A stretch of 64,000 bases of DNA, taken from the NCBI RefSeq assembly GCF_900188155.1, contig NZ_FZOG01000003.1:496001-560000 (forward strand). Reading direction: 5' to 3'. The notes beneath the pieces are model-generated. The model saw only the letters and a list, made by a program, of their open reading frames with translations. It was not told where the DNA came from and ran no database searches. A program made the position numbers and the translations under genes. The DNA comes from Pseudomonas segetis. Lineage in GTDB: Bacteria; Pseudomonadota; Gammaproteobacteria; Pseudomonadales; Pseudomonadaceae. Positions 62,425-64,000 of this stretch are shown here, piece after piece (within the stretch, counting starts at the first letter, position 1; each line of letters starts with the position of its first letter).

Positions 62425-63768
62425 GTGTTGCGAAAACTTTCGATTCTGTTGTTGGCTGCAGTGGCGCTGCAGGCTCAAGCCAAGGTTGATGAAGCGCAGG
62501 CTGGCCGGCTCGGCCAGGACCTGACACCGCTCGGTGGTGAAATGGCGGGCAATGCCGCAGGGACCATCCCGCGTTGGGAAGGTGGATTGGCGACGCCGCC
62601 GGCCAGCTATTCGCCTGGCATGCATCATCCTGACCCGTACGCGGGCGAGAAGCCGCTGTATCAGGTCAACAGCCAAAACATGAACCAGTATCAAGCCAAG
62701 CTGCCTGCGGGTTTGAAAGTCCTGCTGGAAAAGAACCCGGATTATCACCTGCGGGTTTTCCCGACCCACCGTAGCGCAGCTGCGCCGCAACGTATCTACG
62801 ATGCCACTCGCTACAATGCGCTCAACGCCCAGTTGATATCCGGCGGCAACGGTGTGGAGGGAGTGGCATCGGGCATCCCGTTCCCGCTGCCGCAAAATGG
62901 CCAGGAAGCCATCTGGAACCACATCATGCGTTACCGTGGCGACCAGATCAGCTTTGTGACAAACCAGGCTGCGGTACTATCCAATGGGGCCTACAACCTG
63001 CTCAAGCTCGAACGCGATGTGTACTTTCTGTACGGACGTGAGGGGGTAACGCCGAAGGATCTTGATAACACCTTGTTCTATTACAAATACAAGGTGGTTG
63101 CGCCATCCAAGCTGGCAGGTTCGGCGCTGGTGGTGCAGGAGACCCTCGACCAGGTACTGGCGATTCGCAAGGCCTGGCGCTTCAACCGTGGCGAGCGCCG
63201 TGTGCGTCGCTTGCCAATGCTGGCGTATGACACCCTGCAGCCGGACACCAACGGTATGGCCACGGCAGACGTTGTCGACTCCTACAACGGCGCACCGAAT
63301 CGCTATGAGTGGAAGTTGTTGGGCAAGCAGGAAATGCTGGTGCCTTATAACAGCTACGCGGTACACCAGCAGGGTATTCCCTATGAGACCATTCTCAAGC
63401 GCAACACGGTCAACCCTGACCTGCTGCGCTATGAGCTGCATCGGGTTTGGATTGTCGAGGCGGATTTGCGCAAGGGTTTTAGCCATCCCTATGCCAAGCG
63501 GCGCTTCTACATCGATGAAGACAGCTGGCAAATCCTCGCGGTCGATCTTTATAACAAGGATGGTGAGTTGAGTGGCCTGCAGGAAAGCCATCCGATCAGC
63601 TACTACGATGTGCCGATGTTTGGCAGCACCCTGGAAACCATCTACGACTTCAAGGGCGAGCGTTATTTTGTCGATGGCCTGGATAACAATGAGCCGATGT
63701 ACAACTTCAACGTGGGCCTGACCCCGCGTGACTTTACGCCACAAGCGCTGCGCCGCTCCGGCAATTGA
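62425..63768 (+). CDS. exported DUF1329 protein
   Basis: 447 aa. The start is GTG 62425 or TTG 62428, both behind GGGGGAG. Signal peptide at about 1-19 (MLRKLSILLLAAVALQAQA). DUF1329 proteins (EAxRLG-like start, here DEAQAGRLGQDLTPLGGEMA) have a LolA/outer-membrane-sorting-like beta fold. They usually pair with a DUF1302 gene and an RND exporter; no partner is visible before the window ends. RKGFSHPYAKRRFYIDED is the conserved core. Probably periplasmic or envelope-associated. Confidence 0.82.
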   Translation: MLRKLSILLLAAVALQAQAKVDEAQAGRLGQDLTPLGGEMAGNAAGTIPRWEGGLATPPASYSPGMHHPDPYAGEKPLYQVNSQNMNQYQAKLPAGLKVLLEKNPDYHLRVFPTHRSAAAPQRIYDATRYNALNAQLISGGNGVEGVASGIPFPLPQNGQEAIWNHIMRYRGDQISFVTNQAAVLSNGAYNLLKLERDVYFLYGREGVTPKDLDNTLFYYKYKVVAPSKLAGSALVVQETLDQVLAIRKAWRFNRGERRVRRLPMLAYDTLQPDTNGMATADVVDSYNGAPNRYEWKLLGKQEMLVPYNSYAVHQQGIPYETILKRNTVNPDLLRYELHRVWIVEADLRKGFSHPYAKRRFYIDEDSWQILAVDLYNKDGELSGLQESHPISYYDVPMFGSTLETIYDFKGERYFVDGLDNNEPMYNFNVGLTPRDFTPQALRRSGN

Positions 63769-63779
63769 GGCACACGCGG

Positions 63780-63804
63780 AAAAGCCGCCTTAGGGCGGCT
63801 TTTT
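63780..63804 (+). terminator. intrinsic terminator of the DUF1329 gene
   Basis: AAAAGCCGCC / GGCGGCTTTT stem with a short loop and T-run, 12 bases after the stop. Nothing was recognised in the remaining 196 bases of the window. Confidence 0.9.
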
Positions 63805-64000
63805 GTGTGTGACTGCTGATACAGTTCCAACACGTTACGCAGGTGGAGCTACGGAGATACAGGTGAAACGGGGCCGCTCATCACGGCTATAAATGTTGCC
63901 TATGTGCTGTGCTCTGAATACTTAGCAACGTTGTCATTCGCGGTTCTGCAGTAGGTCCAACCGGTCTGAGCGCTGCCAACTCCAGATTTGCTGGTGGTCA

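Overview
The window is a stretch of a Pseudomonas chromosome. Protein sequences, high-GC codon use and gene order all point to this genus. From memory, the order argE-argA with an upstream Pit/DUF47/CYTH-CHAD block, and the order ilvD ... mutM ... ggt-fdx-coaD-GMC-calB-tetR-hydrolase-rsmD-M16-M16-ftsY-ftsE-ftsX-rpoH-mtgA-thiS-thiG-trmB, match two blocks that lie apart in P. aeruginosa PAO1. Here they are joined near 17 kb. No rRNA, tRNA, CRISPR array, insertion sequence or prophage was seen.

0-9 kb is accessory. It holds the end of an alpha/beta hydrolase and a MerR-family regulator. Next to the regulator are an exported acetoacetate-decarboxylase-like protein, an exported DJ-1/PfpI protein and an Old Yellow Enzyme-type flavin oxidoreductase. 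Each of these three has a MerR-type promoter (TTGACC, 19-bp spacer, CTTAAAG/CTTTAAG-like dyad), so they look like one electrophile or carbonyl-stress regulon. Two serine beta-lactamase-fold hydrolases, a methyltransferase and a lipoprotein follow.

9-26 kb: a CYTH-CHAD triphosphatase-like gene is divergent from a DUF47-Pit phosphate uptake pair. Then come argE and argA (arginine biosynthesis), a xanthine/uracil-type permease, ilvD, a four-gene polyamine-type ABC transporter, rlmI and mutM.

27-41 kb is a complete ectoine/5-hydroxyectoine catabolic island. It encodes the regulators EnuR (MocR family, PLP-binding) and AsnC/DoeX, and a TRAP transporter (UehA, UehB, UehC). The enzymes are ectoine hydrolase (EutD/DoeA), deacetylase (EutE/DoeB), transaminase (DoeD), semialdehyde dehydrogenase (DoeC), and EutB, EutC and EutA for hydroxyectoine. 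Imported (hydroxy)ectoine would be converted to L-aspartate. The layout is unusual: the TRAP binding protein is in the leftward enzyme operon, while the two TRAP membrane subunits follow enuR on the other strand.

41-64 kb is core genome: gamma-glutamyltranspeptidase, 2[4Fe-4S] ferredoxin, coaD, a GMC oxidoreductase with a Tat-exported partner and a coniferyl-aldehyde-type dehydrogenase under a divergent TetR gene, rsmD with two M16 proteases, ftsYEX-rpoH, mtgA, thiSG, trmB, and a DUF1329 protein. A small intergenic repeat family (CTCTGAAAAA-type ends) occurs here, including one copy inside the probable calB/GMC transcription unit.
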